Of a stretch of DNA of 64,000 bases, positions 1 to 9,240 are shown one piece after another. The stretch spans positions 620,001 through 684,000 of the forward strand of contig NZ_JADLQO010000002.1 of NCBI RefSeq assembly GCF_015477775.1, in the 5' to 3' direction. The notes under the pieces were generated by a model. That model did no database searches. It saw only the letters and a list, made by a program, of their open reading frames with translations, and was not told where the DNA came from. Each line of letters starts with the position of its first letter. The first letter of the stretch is position 1. Both the position numbers and the translations under genes were made by a program. The stretch comes from Nocardia abscessus (GTDB taxonomy: Bacteria > Actinomycetota > Actinomycetes > Mycobacteriales > Mycobacteriaceae).

Positions 1-1656
1 CCAGCCGCGGCCGATCACCAGCACCAGCGGCATGCCGAGCAGCTCGGCGTCCTTGAACTTCACCCCCGGCGAGGCGGTCCGGTCGTCGAAGAGCACGTCC
101 AAGCCTCGAGCGTGCAGGCCGGACACCACTTCCTCGGCGCCGGAACGGGCCGCATCGTCCTTGTTCGCGACCACGACATGCACGTCGTAGGGCGCGACCG
201 CCGCGGGCCAGCGCAGCCCCTTGTCGTCGTGCTGCTGCTCGGCGATCACCGCGACCATGCGCGAGACGCCGATGCCGTAGGACCCCATCGTCAACCGCAC
301 CGGCTTGCCGTTCTCGCCGAGCACGTCCACCTCGAACGCGTCGGTGTACTTGTTGCCGAGCTGGAAGATGTGGCCGATCTCGATACCCCGGGCCGCCACC
401 AGCGCGCCCCGGCCGTCGGGCGAGGGATCGCCGTCGCGCACCTCGGCGGCCTCGATGGTGCCGTCGGGGGTGAAGTCGCGGCCCGCCACCAGACCGACGA
501 CGTGCTTGCCCGGAGCGTCCGCGCCGGTGATCCAGCTGGTGCCGGTGCCGACACGGGGATCGGCCAGGTACCGAACACCGTTGGCCTGCAGCGCCTTCGG
601 GCCGATATAGCCCTTGACCAGGAACGGATTCTCGGCGAAGTCCGCTTCGGTGAGCAGTTCCACCTCGGCCGGTTCGACCGAGGCGGCGAGGCGCTTGTCG
701 TCGACCTCGCGGTCACCGGGGACGCCGATGCCGACGATCTCGGTCTTCCCGTCGGGATGCCGCAGCTTGACCATGACGTTCTTCAACGTGTCGGCGGCGG
801 TGACCGGACGACCGTAGCGCTCGGCGAGACCGGCGCTGTTGGCCCAGTCGACCAGCGTCGCGATGGTGGGAGTGTCCGGGGTGTCGTGCACCACGGCCTC
901 CGGCTGTCCTTCGAGCGGCAGCGGTTCGGGAGCGGGCGTGACCACCGCCTCCACATTGGCCGCGTAGCCGGATTCCGGGCAGCGCACGTAGGTGTCCTCA
1001 CCGACGGGGCTGTCGGCCAGGAACTCCTCCGACGCGCTGCCGCCCATCGCGCCCGAGGTGGCGGCCACGATGACGTACTTGACCCGCAAGCGGTCGAAGA
1101 TGCGCTGATAGGCCTGGCGGTGCGCGTCGTAGCTGGCCTTCAGGCCGTCCTCGTCCAGGTCGAAGGAGTAGGAGTCCTTCATCACGAACTCGCGCCCGCG
1201 CAGGATGCCCGCGCGCGGACGCTCCTCGTCGCGGTACTTCGTCTGGATCTGGTACAGCGTGACCGGGAGGTCCTTGTACGAGCTGTACTCGCCCTTCACG
1301 GTGAGCGCGAAGAGTTCCTCGTGCGTGGGGCCGAGCAGGTAGTCCGCACCCTTGCGGTCGCGCAGCCGGAACAGGCCGTCGCCGTACTCGGTCCACCGGT
1401 TGGTGGTCTCGTACGGGTCCCGCGGCAGCAGCGCCGGTAGCGAGATCTCCTGGGCGCCGATCGCGTCCATCTCCGCGCGCACCACGTCCTCGACCTTGCG
1501 CAGCACGCGCAGGCCCAGCGGCAGCCACGAGTAGACACCCGGGGCGACGCGACGCACGTAGCCGGCACGGACCAACAGTTTGTGGCTCGGCACCTCAGCG
1601 TCGGCGGGATCGTCGCGGAGGGTTCGCAGGAACAGGCGGGAGAGGCGGGTGATCAC
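1..1656 (-). CDS. proS: Prolyl-tRNA synthetase (3' end outside the window)
   Basis: Class II aminoacyl-tRNA synthetase that charges tRNA-Pro in the cytosol. The product starts [20 protein letters not shown], as bacterial ProS does, and has the class II catalytic core split by the YbaK-like editing insertion around residues 230-410, where free Ala-tRNA is hydrolysed. About 552 codons are visible. Family members are near 580 residues, so only the last part of the anticodon-binding domain is lost at the left edge. GTG at 1656 is chosen because the protein alignment to known ProS begins there. Orthologous to the gene that opens the syntenic M. tuberculosis block. Confidence 0.97.
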   Translation of the reverse strand, partial: MITRLSRLFLRTLRDDPADAEVPSHKLLVRAGYVRRVAPGVYSWLPLGLRVLRKVEDVVRAEMDAIGAQEISLPALLPRDPYETTNRWTEYGDGLFRLRDRKGADYLLGPTHEELFALTVKGEYSSYKDLPVTLYQIQTKYRDEERPRAGILRGREFVMKDSYSFDLDEDGLKASYDAHRQAYQRIFDRLRVKYVIVAATSGAMGGSASEEFLADSPVGEDTYVRCPESGYAANVEAVVTPAPEPLPLEGQPEAVVHDTPDTPTIATLVDWANSAGLAERYGRPVTAADTLKNVMVKLRHPDGKTEIVGIGVPGDREVDDKRLAASVEPAEVELLTEADFAENPFLVKGYIGPKALQANGVRYLADPRVGTGTSWITGADAPGKHVVGLVAGRDFTPDGTIEAAEVRDGDPSPDGRGALVAARGIEIGHIFQLGNKYTDAFEVDVLGENGKPVRLTMGSYGIGVSRMVAVIAEQQHDDKGLRWPAAVAPYDVHVVVANKDDAARSGAEEVVSGLHARGLDVLFDDRTASPGVKFKDAELLGMPLVLVIGRGW

Positions 1657-1714
1657 GGAAGCACAGGGTAGTCGCTGGCCGGTCGCCGGTCCCAGCGCAT
1701 TACCGTATTCGTTC

Positions 1715-2458
1715 GTGCTGGTGCTGCTGCCTCCTTCCGAAACCAAGTCCGATGGCGGCGCCGGGACGCCGCTCGCCCTGGACTCGCTGGCGATGCCGCA
1801 GCTCACGGCCGTGCGGGCACGGCTGATCGACGAGGTGGTGCGATTGGCGGCCGACCCGGAACGCTCGCGGACCGCGCTGGGCCTGGGCAAGGGGGCCGAC
1901 GGCGAGATCGCGCGCAACGCCGCGCTGCGCGTTTCGCCGACCCGTCCCGCGCTGGAGCGCTACACCGGCGTCCTCTACGACGCGCTCGACGCGCGCTCGT
2001 TCACCAAGGCCCAGCGGGCCAAGGCGTACGCCCGGCTCGGCATCGGCTCCGCCCTGTTCGGCGCGGTCCGCGCGGGTGACCCGATTCCCGCCTACCGGCT
2101 TTCCGGCGGCTCCAAACTGCCCGGCCTCCCGACGCTTTCGGCCGTGTGGCGCGACGAGCTGGCCGCGGCGCTGCACACCGAGGCCGCGGGCGAACTCGTC
2201 GTGGACCTGCGCTCGGGCACCTATCAGCAACTGGGGCGGGTGCCCGGCGCTGTCACCGCGAACGTGCTCACCGAGCATCCGGACGGCTCGCGCACGGTGG
2301 TGAGTCATTTCAACAAGCACCACAAGGGCCTGCTCGCGCGCGCCCTCGTGCTCACAAGGGCCGAACCGGCCGACGTCCGCGGGGTCGCGCGGGTGGCGGC
2401 CAAAGCCGGGTTGCGAGCCGAGATCGCCTCGCCCACCGAGTTGCTGATCCTCACCTGA
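1715..2458 (+). CDS. yaaA: YaaA/UPF0246 peroxide stress protein
   Basis: 247 residues matching the YaaA (DUF328) family, which in E. coli limits free iron under peroxide stress and binds DNA. The family N-terminus [12 protein letters not shown] is present at residues 4-15. The C-terminal signature around [13 protein letters not shown] is also intact. GTG at 1715 is preferred over upstream in-frame codons because family homology begins at [11 protein letters not shown]. It is divergent from proS, with 58 bp between the two starts. Its stop overlaps the convergent HD-domain gene by 8 bp. Function is inferred from family only. Confidence 0.88.
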   Translation: MLVLLPPSETKSDGGAGTPLALDSLAMPQLTAVRARLIDEVVRLAADPERSRTALGLGKGADGEIARNAALRVSPTRPALERYTGVLYDALDARSFTKAQRAKAYARLGIGSALFGAVRAGDPIPAYRLSGGSKLPGLPTLSAVWRDELAAALHTEAAGELVVDLRSGTYQQLGRVPGAVTANVLTEHPDGSRTVVSHFNKHHKGLLARALVLTRAEPADVRGVARVAAKAGLRAEIASPTELLILT

Positions 2459-3092
2459 GCGTCTCGGGCTGCTCCATGGCGAGCGCGACGAGTTCGGCCG
2501 CGAGATTGGCCCGCGCCGCCGACTCGTACCGGCGGCGGGCGGCGGATGTCCGGAACAGGTACGGCTGCTCGGCCAGCTTTCGCAATACCGCGGCGCGACC
2601 CGCACGGAACAGGTCCTCCGGGACGTGCCGGTACTCCGCGCGCACGGCCCGCGTATAGGCGGCGTAGCCGGAAGCATCGGCGGCGAGTATCGCCAGGTCG
2701 GCGTCGCAGAGCACGTTGCCGTTGCGGTCATCGGCGGCGGTGTGGTGGGTCGCGGTGAGGCGGACCAGCCTGCCGACTTCGCCGGCCAGCTCCGGCGACG
2801 CGCCCAGGGCAGGCAGCGTCGACTCCGCCAGCTCGGCGCTGCGCTCCTCGTTGTCGGTGCGATCGACCGCGTAGATCGCGTCGTGGAAGAAGGCCGCGTA
2901 GCGCACCGCGGCGACGTCGTCCGCGTCGCCGGCCAGGTCGTCGACGACCGCCAGCACGGCCGCCAGATGCTCGACGGTGTGGTAGTGCCGATGCGGCTCA
3001 CCGTAGCGCTCGATCAGATCCGAACCCACCGCACCGGAGTGCTCCCCCGCCAGCTCGATCCAGCGCGCCAGCACACGTTCTTCCACCGTCAT
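2451..3092 (-). CDS. HD-domain metal-dependent phosphohydrolase
   Basis: 213-residue protein of the predicted HD superfamily hydrolase group (COG4339). Visible metal-ligand motifs are HRHYHTVEH near residue 34, FFHDAIY (the HD pair) near residue 69, and THHT near residue 115. Together they give the usual His/His-Asp/Asp cluster. The substrate is unknown; HD enzymes commonly cleave phosphate esters of nucleotides. ATG at 3092 is the first good start. Convergent overlap with yaaA. Confidence 0.8.
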   Translation of the reverse strand: MTVEERVLARWIELAGEHSGAVGSDLIERYGEPHRHYHTVEHLAAVLAVVDDLAGDADDVAAVRYAAFFHDAIYAVDRTDNEERSAELAESTLPALGASPELAGEVGRLVRLTATHHTAADDRNGNVLCDADLAILAADASGYAAYTRAVRAEYRHVPEDLFRAGRAAVLRKLAEQPYLFRTSAARRRYESAARANLAAELVALAMEQPETLR

Positions 3093-3338
3093 GCGCACAG
3101 TCTCACGCAACCGACTGCGCACGACAATGGCGCGGCCCCCGGCGCGCATCGGGGACAGGAGCAAGCACCGGCGAATCGTGAGACCGCTGCGGAAATGGTG
3201 TACAGATCGTCGGCGCAGGGAGAAGGCTAGGTGCCGGACAGTAGTAGTCGAGCCGCGTCTCGCCTCTCGTTCCGTGGGATCGGAGGTCCGGCGAGAGCCC
3301 GCGGCACCGCCGACGCTCACCGAGCGAATCGAGGAGAC

Positions 3339-4829
3339 ATGCAGACCATCGCGCACTGGCTCGACGGCAAGACTTTCGCGGGCACCAGCGAGAAGACCGC
3401 GCCGGTGACCGATCCGGCGACCGGGGCGGTGACCGGACGGGTCGCGCTGGCGAACGTCGCCGACACTCGCGCGGCGATCGATTCCGCCGCCGCGGCCTTC
3501 CCCGCCTGGCGGGACACCTCCCTGGCCCGGCGCACCCAGATCCTGTTCCGCTTCCGCGAACTGCTGAACGAGCGGAAGGACGAGCTGGCGCGATTGATCA
3601 CCGCCGAGCACGGCAAGGTCGTCGCCGACGCGACCGGCGAGGTGAGCCGCGGCCTGGAAGTCGTCGAGTTCGCTTGCGGCATACCGCATCTGCTCCAGGG
3701 CGGCTACACCGAGAACGCCTCGACCAAGGTCGACGTCTTCGCCATCCGCCAGCCGCTCGGACCGGTCGCGGTCATCTCGCCGTTCAACTTCCCCGCGATG
3801 GTGCCGATGTGGTTCTTCCCGCTCGCCATCGCCGCGGGCAACACCGTGGTGCTCAAACCGAGCGAGAAGGACCCGTCGCCGTCGCTGTGGCTGGCGCGGC
3901 TGTGGGCCGAAGCCGAGCTGCCCGCGGGCGTCTTCACGGTGGTGCAGGGCGACAAGGTCGCGGTCGACGAACTGCTGGACAACCCGGCCGTCAAGGCCGT
4001 CTCGTTCGTCGGCTCCACCCCCGTCGCCCGGTACGTCTACCAGCGGGGCACCGCCGCGGGTAAACGGGTGCAGGCGCTCGGCGGCGCGAAGAACCACATG
4101 GTGGTGCTGCCGGACGCGGATCTGGACCTGGCCGCCGACGCCGCGGTGAACGCCGGGTTCGGTTCGGCGGGCGAGCGGTGCATGGCGATCAGCGTGGTGG
4201 TCGCGGTGGGCGCGACGGCCGACGATCTGGTCGGCAAGATCGCCGAGCGGGCTCGGACCATCCGGATCGGCGACGGCGCTCGCGGCGCCGACATGGGTCC
4301 GCTGGTCACCCGCGCACACCGCGACCGGGTCGCGGATTACATCGCGGCGGGCGAGTCCGCTGGAGCCACGGTGGTTCTCGACGGACGAGGCGTGCGAGCC
4401 GACGGCCCGGCCGACGGTTTCTGGCTCGGCCCGACGATCCTCGACCATGTGGGCGCCGATATGAGCGTCTACACCGACGAGATCTTCGGGCCCGTGTTGT
4501 CGGTCGTGCGCGTCGACAGCTACGACGACGCGCTGGCGCTGATCAACGCCAATCCCTACGGCAACGGCACCGCCATCTTCACCAACGACGGCGGCGCCGC
4601 GCGACGCTTCCACAACGAGGTCGAAGTCGGGATGGTCGGCATCAACGTCCCGATTCCGGTCCCCATGTCCTACTACAGCTTCGGCGGCTGGAAGAACTCG
4701 CTGTTCGGCGACGCGCACGCGCACGGGGCCGACGGCGTGCGGTTCTTCACCCGCACCAAGGCGGTCACCACGCGCTGGCTCGACCCCAGCCACGGCGGGC
4801 TGAACCTCGGCTTCCCGCAGAACAAGTAG
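3339..4829 (+). CDS. mmsA: CoA-acylating methylmalonate-semialdehyde dehydrogenase
   Basis: 496-residue NAD-dependent aldehyde dehydrogenase of the MmsA type, converting (methyl)malonate semialdehyde to acyl-CoA in valine and pyrimidine or inositol catabolism. It has the cofactor-side motif SPFNFPAM and the nucleophile loop SAGERCMAIS with Cys near 281. The MmsA hallmark is that this loop replaces the usual GQ(R/K)C context. EIFGPVLSVVR near residue 388 is also typical. ATG at 3339 follows GAGGAG. No valine-pathway partners lie beside it here. Confidence 0.92.
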   Translation: MQTIAHWLDGKTFAGTSEKTAPVTDPATGAVTGRVALANVADTRAAIDSAAAAFPAWRDTSLARRTQILFRFRELLNERKDELARLITAEHGKVVADATGEVSRGLEVVEFACGIPHLLQGGYTENASTKVDVFAIRQPLGPVAVISPFNFPAMVPMWFFPLAIAAGNTVVLKPSEKDPSPSLWLARLWAEAELPAGVFTVVQGDKVAVDELLDNPAVKAVSFVGSTPVARYVYQRGTAAGKRVQALGGAKNHMVVLPDADLDLAADAAVNAGFGSAGERCMAISVVVAVGATADDLVGKIAERARTIRIGDGARGADMGPLVTRAHRDRVADYIAAGESAGATVVLDGRGVRADGPADGFWLGPTILDHVGADMSVYTDEIFGPVLSVVRVDSYDDALALINANPYGNGTAIFTNDGGAARRFHNEVEVGMVGINVPIPVPMSYYSFGGWKNSLFGDAHAHGADGVRFFTRTKAVTTRWLDPSHGGLNLGFPQNK

Positions 4830-4978
4830 GCCCCGGCTGGTGACACGGGTTGGAGCGGACCGGAAAGTATCCTCGACCACGCGCGTCCGGCATACCGTCT
4901 GAACCGCAACGCTTTACGGCTGCCGCGGCGGCCGACCGGACGGGAATGCCGCGCCACAGCCGGTTGTTCGCACAGAGC

Positions 4979-5392
4979 ATGACCAGTACCGCAGAGCTCT
5001 CCGACGACCTGAAGAAATACCTCGACGAAGAGAAGGTCTTCGCCACCGCCGCCACGATCGGGCCGAACGGGCAGCCGCACCTGACCGTGATCTGGCTCAA
5101 GCGGGACGGCGACGACCTGCTCTTCTCCACCACGACCGATCGCCAGCAGGGCAAGAACCTCGCCCGCGACCCGCGGATCACCGTGCTGATCAACCCGCCG
5201 GACAACCCGTACGTCTACGCGGAGATCCGGGGCAGCGCGACGATCACCCCCGATCCGGAGAAGACCCTGCCCGACGAACTGTCGGCGAAGTACACCGGAC
5301 AGAAGTACGTGGATTTCAACCCGGCCTCCGTCAACGACGGGCCCCGCGTCATCGTGCGGGTGACGCCCCGGCGGGTGGCGGGCCGTCTCTGA
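4979..5392 (+). CDS. PPOX-class F420/FMN-dependent split-barrel enzyme
   Basis: 137-residue pyridoxamine-phosphate-oxidase-like split barrel, a family that binds FMN or F420 and reduces small substrates in actinobacteria. Family features are the N-terminal helix ending YLDEEKVFATAATIG, the strand HLTVIWLKRDGDDLLFST and the cofactor-binding KNLARDPRITVLI segment. M. tuberculosis has several such proteins of about 140 residues. ATG at 4979 is chosen; an in-frame upstream extension to 4850 lacks family similarity. Cofactor preference cannot be told from sequence alone. Confidence 0.85.
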   Translation: MTSTAELSDDLKKYLDEEKVFATAATIGPNGQPHLTVIWLKRDGDDLLFSTTTDRQQGKNLARDPRITVLINPPDNPYVYAEIRGSATITPDPEKTLPDELSAKYTGQKYVDFNPASVNDGPRVIVRVTPRRVAGRL

Positions 5393-5414
5393 AGACTGGG
5401 CTGTTCGAACCCCG

Positions 5415-6899
5415 CTAAGTCTGCTGGGCTTCTTCCTGGGCGTGCTGGGCCATGGCCAGTTGCTGCGGGGTGAAGCGCAGCGTCAGGGCGACCAGTCCGG
5501 CCGCGAACGCGATGAGGGCGCAGACGAACAGCACCAGTGTGTAACCGTCGCCCAGCGCGGTGATCTCCGCGGGCGTCATCCCGGCCACCTTTTCCGTGCG
5601 GCCGCCGAGCGACAGGGTGCGGGAGGCGGCGATCGGGGTGAGCAGGCCGATGGCCACCGGAGTGGCCAGGTTCATGAACATCTGGCCGACCGCGGCCAGC
5701 GGGCCGATATTGGCCGGCGGCACGCCGACCAGCACGCACAGCGGGGAGAGCACCATGGCGACGCCGACGCCGAAGCCGATCACCACCAGCAGGGGCAGCA
5801 GCGTCGCGAAGTACATCACCTCGCCGTCGAGCGTCGAACCGAACAGCAGCCCGGCGCCGAGCACCGCGGCCGCGCCCGCGAGCAGCCAGCGCGGCGCGAT
5901 GTAGAGCGCCGCCTTGGAGGCCACCGCGCCGCCGACGCCGATGCCGACGGTGAACGGAATCGCCGCGACACCCGCCTTGAGCGGACCGTATCCGATGACG
6001 TTCTGCATGAACTGAGCGACGAAGAAGGTCATCGCGCCGAGCACGCCACCGGCCAGGAAGATCAGCAGGAAGGTGGCGACGCGGTCGCGGCTGTCGAACA
6101 GCGACCAGGGCAGCAGCGGGTCGTCCACCCGTCGTTCCAGCGCGATGAAGACGATCAGCAGCACTACACCCCCGATCAGGGAACCGATGATCGCCGGGTG
6201 TCCCCATCCGATCTCCGGGCCCTCGGTGGCCCCGAAGACGATCGCCGCGCAGGCGATGGTGCCGAGCACCGCGCCGGGGATGTCCAGCGCCGAGCGGTGG
6301 TGTTCGGTGTCGGCGAGTTTGTAGGCCGCGCCGAGGATGATCAGCGCGCCGATCGGGACGTTGATCAGGAAGATCCACCGCCAGGACAGCTGGGTCAGCG
6401 CACCGCCGACCACGAGCCCGCCGACGGAGCCGATGCCGACCATCGAGCCGACGATCGCGATCGCCTGGTTGCGCGCCTTGCCCGGCGCGAAGGTGGTCGC
6501 CACGAGCGCGAAGGCGGTGGGCGCGGCGACCGCCGCGCCCGCGCCCTGCAAGGCCCGCGCCGCGAGCAGCATGGCCTGGTTCTGCGCGAGCCCGCACAGC
6601 AGTGAGGCCAGGGTGAACACCGCTACGCCGACCACCAGCATGCGCTTGCGGCCGAACGCGTCGCCGAGTCGGCCGCCGAGCAGCATCAGACCCGCGAAGG
6701 TGAGCCCGTACGACGTCACCGTCCACGCGCTACCCGCGCTGGACAGCCCCATCTCCTCCTGCAGCCGGGGCAGCGCGAAGATCACCACCGTGCCGTCGAG
6801 CACGACCATGAGCTGCAATCCGCTCAGGACTAGGATGGCGAGCCCGAAGGCCCGCTGCGTCACTGGATACTGCATCGTCGCAGCGGGATTCCGAAGCAC
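5415..6899 (-). CDS. efpA: EfpA-like MFS drug exporter (DHA2 family)
   Basis: 494-residue major facilitator with about 14 membrane segments. Loop 2-3 carries the MFS signature GGRLGDAFGRKR. The N-terminal LDGTVVIFALPRLQEEMGLS (motif D1) and the C-terminal TPQQLAMAQ both resemble M. tuberculosis EfpA, as does the location between proS and cysG. It is expected in the inner membrane exporting drugs or lipophilic compounds by proton antiport. Two starts are possible: GTG at 6899, which lies in a perfect palindrome and may be leaderless, or ATG at 6875. Confidence 0.88.
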   Translation of the reverse strand: MLRNPAATMQYPVTQRAFGLAILVLSGLQLMVVLDGTVVIFALPRLQEEMGLSSAGSAWTVTSYGLTFAGLMLLGGRLGDAFGRKRMLVVGVAVFTLASLLCGLAQNQAMLLAARALQGAGAAVAAPTAFALVATTFAPGKARNQAIAIVGSMVGIGSVGGLVVGGALTQLSWRWIFLINVPIGALIILGAAYKLADTEHHRSALDIPGAVLGTIACAAIVFGATEGPEIGWGHPAIIGSLIGGVVLLIVFIALERRVDDPLLPWSLFDSRDRVATFLLIFLAGGVLGAMTFFVAQFMQNVIGYGPLKAGVAAIPFTVGIGVGGAVASKAALYIAPRWLLAGAAAVLGAGLLFGSTLDGEVMYFATLLPLLVVIGFGVGVAMVLSPLCVLVGVPPANIGPLAAVGQMFMNLATPVAIGLLTPIAASRTLSLGGRTEKVAGMTPAEITALGDGYTLVLFVCALIAFAAGLVALTLRFTPQQLAMAQHAQEEAQQT

Positions 6900-6912
6900 A
6901 GTGAGTCACTGT
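6898..6912. promoter_or_regulatory. 15-bp palindrome over the efpA-like start
   Basis: ACAGTGAGTCACTGT is a perfect inverted repeat with a 1-nt centre. It overlaps the upstream start codon of the exporter gene. On the coding strand TACAGT reads as a -10 element 8 nt before GTG 6899. An operator that blocks a leaderless or near-leaderless promoter would look like this. The repressor is not identifiable here. Confidence 0.5.
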
Positions 6913-7304
6913 AATTGATGCCGCCCCCGACCTTGCCCGCCCACCGATCCGGCCGGACCCAGGACGGGGCGCCTCCGCTGCGATCCGGCGAGTCGCCGGC
7001 GACGCTCGCCACTGGCCGTGTCGGCTCGGAGCGACACGCTGTCGCCTGTGCTGCTCGACGGTGCGAACCGCGCCTTCCGCCGGTACGAGGGGCGACAGCC
7101 ACCACTCGCTCGACACCGATACGCGGGGAACGCCGACCGGCCGTCCGTGCGAGCGGCGACCGGCCACGGCGGAGCCGAGCACCCGCGACGGGCAGCAGAT
7201 AGGCACCGTTGCGTGTGGTCGACGCGCCGCGACCGGGCGCCGGGCGATGCGATCGCGGCAACTCGGCGAGGCTCGGATCGTCCGGCGTCACCCTGGAAGC
7301 CGCG
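6913..7304. other. Intergenic stretch, no gene supported
   Basis: About 390 bp between the exporter and the siroheme synthase gene. Open frames exist on both strands, but their translations are Arg/Ala/Pro-rich with no recognisable motif, domain or ribosome binding site, as expected from GC-rich spacer. It probably holds the efpA-side promoter at its left end and the cysG terminator on the right. Confidence 0.6.
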
Positions 7305-8579
7305 CTATCCCGCAGCGGAGTCGGCGTGCGGGACGATGCTGTCGGCCGAGAACCCGGCGGTCGGCCCGATCACCACGATCGCGGGTGGGCGAATGCCTTC
7401 CGCGCGCACTCGGGCGGCCACCGTGCCGAGATCCGCGCGCAGCACGCGCTGGGTCCGCAGCGTGCCCTCCTGGATGACCGTGGCCGGCGTCCCCGCGGGG
7501 CGCCCGCCCTCCAGCAGGGCGGTGGCGAACTGTTCGATCCGCTCCACCGCCATCATCAGCACCAGGGTGCCGCGCAAGCGGGCCAGCGCGGGCCAGTCCA
7601 CCAGCGAGTCCGGGTGATCCGGCGCGACGTGCCCGCTCACCACGACGAACTCGTGGGTGACGCCGCGGTGTGTCACCGGTATGCCCGCGGCGGCGGGCAC
7701 CGAGATGGGACTGGTGACGCCGGGCACCACCGTTACCGGTACCCCCGCGGCGACGCACGCCTCCACCTCCTCGTAACCGCGCCCGAACACATACGGGTCA
7801 CCGCCCTTGAGCCGCACCACGAACTTGCCCGCCTTCGCGCCCTCGACCAGCGCGTTGTTGATCGCTTCCTGCGCCATCGCCCGCCCGTACGGGATCTTCG
7901 CGGCGTCGACCACCTCGACCTCCGGGCCGAGTTCGGCGAGCAGTTCCGGCGGCGCGAGCCGGTCGGCCACCACCAGGTCCGCCCTGGCCAGCAGCCGCCG
8001 CCCGCGCACGGTGATCAGGTCCGGATCGCCCGGACCGCCGCCCACGAGGGCCACACCGGGCGCGATCGGCGTCGAGTCGTCGCTCACGACACCCGATTGC
8101 AGGGCTTCCAGCAACGCGTTGCGCACGGCCGCCGAACGCCGGTGCTGTCCGCTCGCCAGCACACCGAGGGTGAGCCCGTCGTAACGCGCGGTGGCCGGAG
8201 TGACCGCGGTGCCCAGCCGTGCCGTGTCGGCCCGCACGCAGAAGATCCGCCGCCGCGTCGCTTCGGCGACGACTGCCGCGTTGGTCTCCGGCTCATCGGT
8301 GCACGCGATCACGTACCAGGCGCCCTCGAGGTCGCCGTCGGCGTACTCGCGCAGCGTGACAGTGATCTGCCCGGAGGTCGCCATTCCCTCGACGGCGGGC
8401 GTAACCGCACGACTCACCACGTGGACGTCCGCGCCGGAAGCGATCAGCAGGCCCAATCTGCGCTGCGCCACCGTCCCGCCGCCGACAACGACGACGCGCC
8501 GGCCGTGCAGATCGAGCCCGACCAGGTAGTTCGGGTCGCCGGTGGGCTGGTCTTGCGTTGCGTCTGACGTGTTCGGCAC
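7305..8579 (-). CDS. cysG: Siroheme synthase / uroporphyrinogen-III C-methyltransferase
   Basis: 424-residue fusion of a precorrin-2 dehydrogenase/ferrochelatase-like NAD-binding module (GGGTVAQRRLGLL near residue 30) to an SAM uroporphyrinogen-III methyltransferase. The second half shows VGGGPGDPDLIT, VRLKGGDPYVFGRG and VPGVTSPISVPAAAGIPVTH, the SUMT motifs in the expected order. The product precorrin-2/sirohydrochlorin feeds siroheme for sulfite and nitrite reductases, and also cobalamin. GTG 8579 (VPNTSD) is favoured over the upstream extension because homology starts shortly after it. Same position as M. tuberculosis cysG. Confidence 0.93.
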   Translation of the reverse strand: MPNTSDATQDQPTGDPNYLVGLDLHGRRVVVVGGGTVAQRRLGLLIASGADVHVVSRAVTPAVEGMATSGQITVTLREYADGDLEGAWYVIACTDEPETNAAVVAEATRRRIFCVRADTARLGTAVTPATARYDGLTLGVLASGQHRRSAAVRNALLEALQSGVVSDDSTPIAPGVALVGGGPGDPDLITVRGRRLLARADLVVADRLAPPELLAELGPEVEVVDAAKIPYGRAMAQEAINNALVEGAKAGKFVVRLKGGDPYVFGRGYEEVEACVAAGVPVTVVPGVTSPISVPAAAGIPVTHRGVTHEFVVVSGHVAPDHPDSLVDWPALARLRGTLVLMMAVERIEQFATALLEGGRPAGTPATVIQEGTLRTQRVLRADLGTVAARVRAEGIRPPAIVVIGPTAGFSADSIVPHADSAAG

Positions 8580-8754
8580 AAGTTTCGAGCCTACGGCGTG
8601 ACCGTCCGGCACCGGCAATCGACCGGGCGTGCCGACTGACCGCCGGTCCACAACCCACCCACCGCCCACCTACTGTGACCAGCGGTAACAAGCGGTTCGC
8701 CGGGTCCGGACGGTAGGTTGCGAAGCGAGGAGTCCTGCTCGGAAAGGCGGACCG

Positions 8755-9222
8755 ATGACCCGGGTGACACCGGCACGACTGCTCGACGTGGCCTACGACC
8801 AGGCACTGCGCGGGCTCGCCGAGGGCGGTATCCCGATCGGCGCCGCCCTCTTCGACACGGCGGGCACGCTGCTCGGGCGCGGCCGCAACCGCCGGGTGCA
8901 GTCCGGCGATCCCAGCATGCACGCCGAGACCGACGCCTTCCGCGCGGCGGGACGGCGGCGGGACTACCGCCGGACCATCATGGTCACCACTCTCTCCCCG
9001 TGCTGGTATTGCAGCGGTCTGATCCGCCAGTTCGGCATCGGATCGGTGGTGGTCGGTGAGTCGCAGACGTTCTCGGGCGGGCACGAGTGGCTGGCCGGGC
9101 ACGGCGTCGCCGTCACCGTTCTGGAAGACCGGCGCTGCATAGACCTGATGAGCCGATTCATCGCCGAGCATCCCGCGTTGTGGCAGGAGGACATCGGGAT
9201 CGCCGACGATCTCGAGGCGTGA
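8755..9222 (+). CDS. Cytosine/nucleoside deaminase family protein
   Basis: 155-residue zinc-dependent deaminase. The zinc/catalytic motifs are HAETDAF near residue 56 (His ligand plus catalytic Glu) and SPCWYCSG near residue 81 (two Cys ligands). The arrangement and the acidic C-terminus resemble fungal-type cytosine deaminase and guanine-deaminase-like bacterial proteins rather than TadA. The base deaminated cannot be fixed from sequence. It is divergent from cysG with 175 bp between starts. Confidence 0.85.
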   Translation: MTRVTPARLLDVAYDQALRGLAEGGIPIGAALFDTAGTLLGRGRNRRVQSGDPSMHAETDAFRAAGRRRDYRRTIMVTTLSPCWYCSGLIRQFGIGSVVVGESQTFSGGHEWLAGHGVAVTVLEDRRCIDLMSRFIAEHPALWQEDIGIADDLEA

Positions 9223-9240
9223 CAGGGCGGCGCCGCGTGC

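Noticed and set aside
112..1440. 442-codon plus-strand frame opposite proS
   Set aside because: Shadow of proS; His/Arg/Val-rich translation with no domain.
5400..5420. GTTCGAACCCC resembling a tRNA T-arm
   Set aside because: No acceptor, D or anticodon stems can be drawn around it; it lies between two convergent stops.
6860..7291. 143-codon minus-strand open frame (and a 95-codon plus-strand frame) in the 6.9-7.3 kb gap
   Set aside because: Arg/Ser/Pro-rich with no motif or ribosome binding site; overlaps the exporter start. Typical GC-rich spacer ORF.
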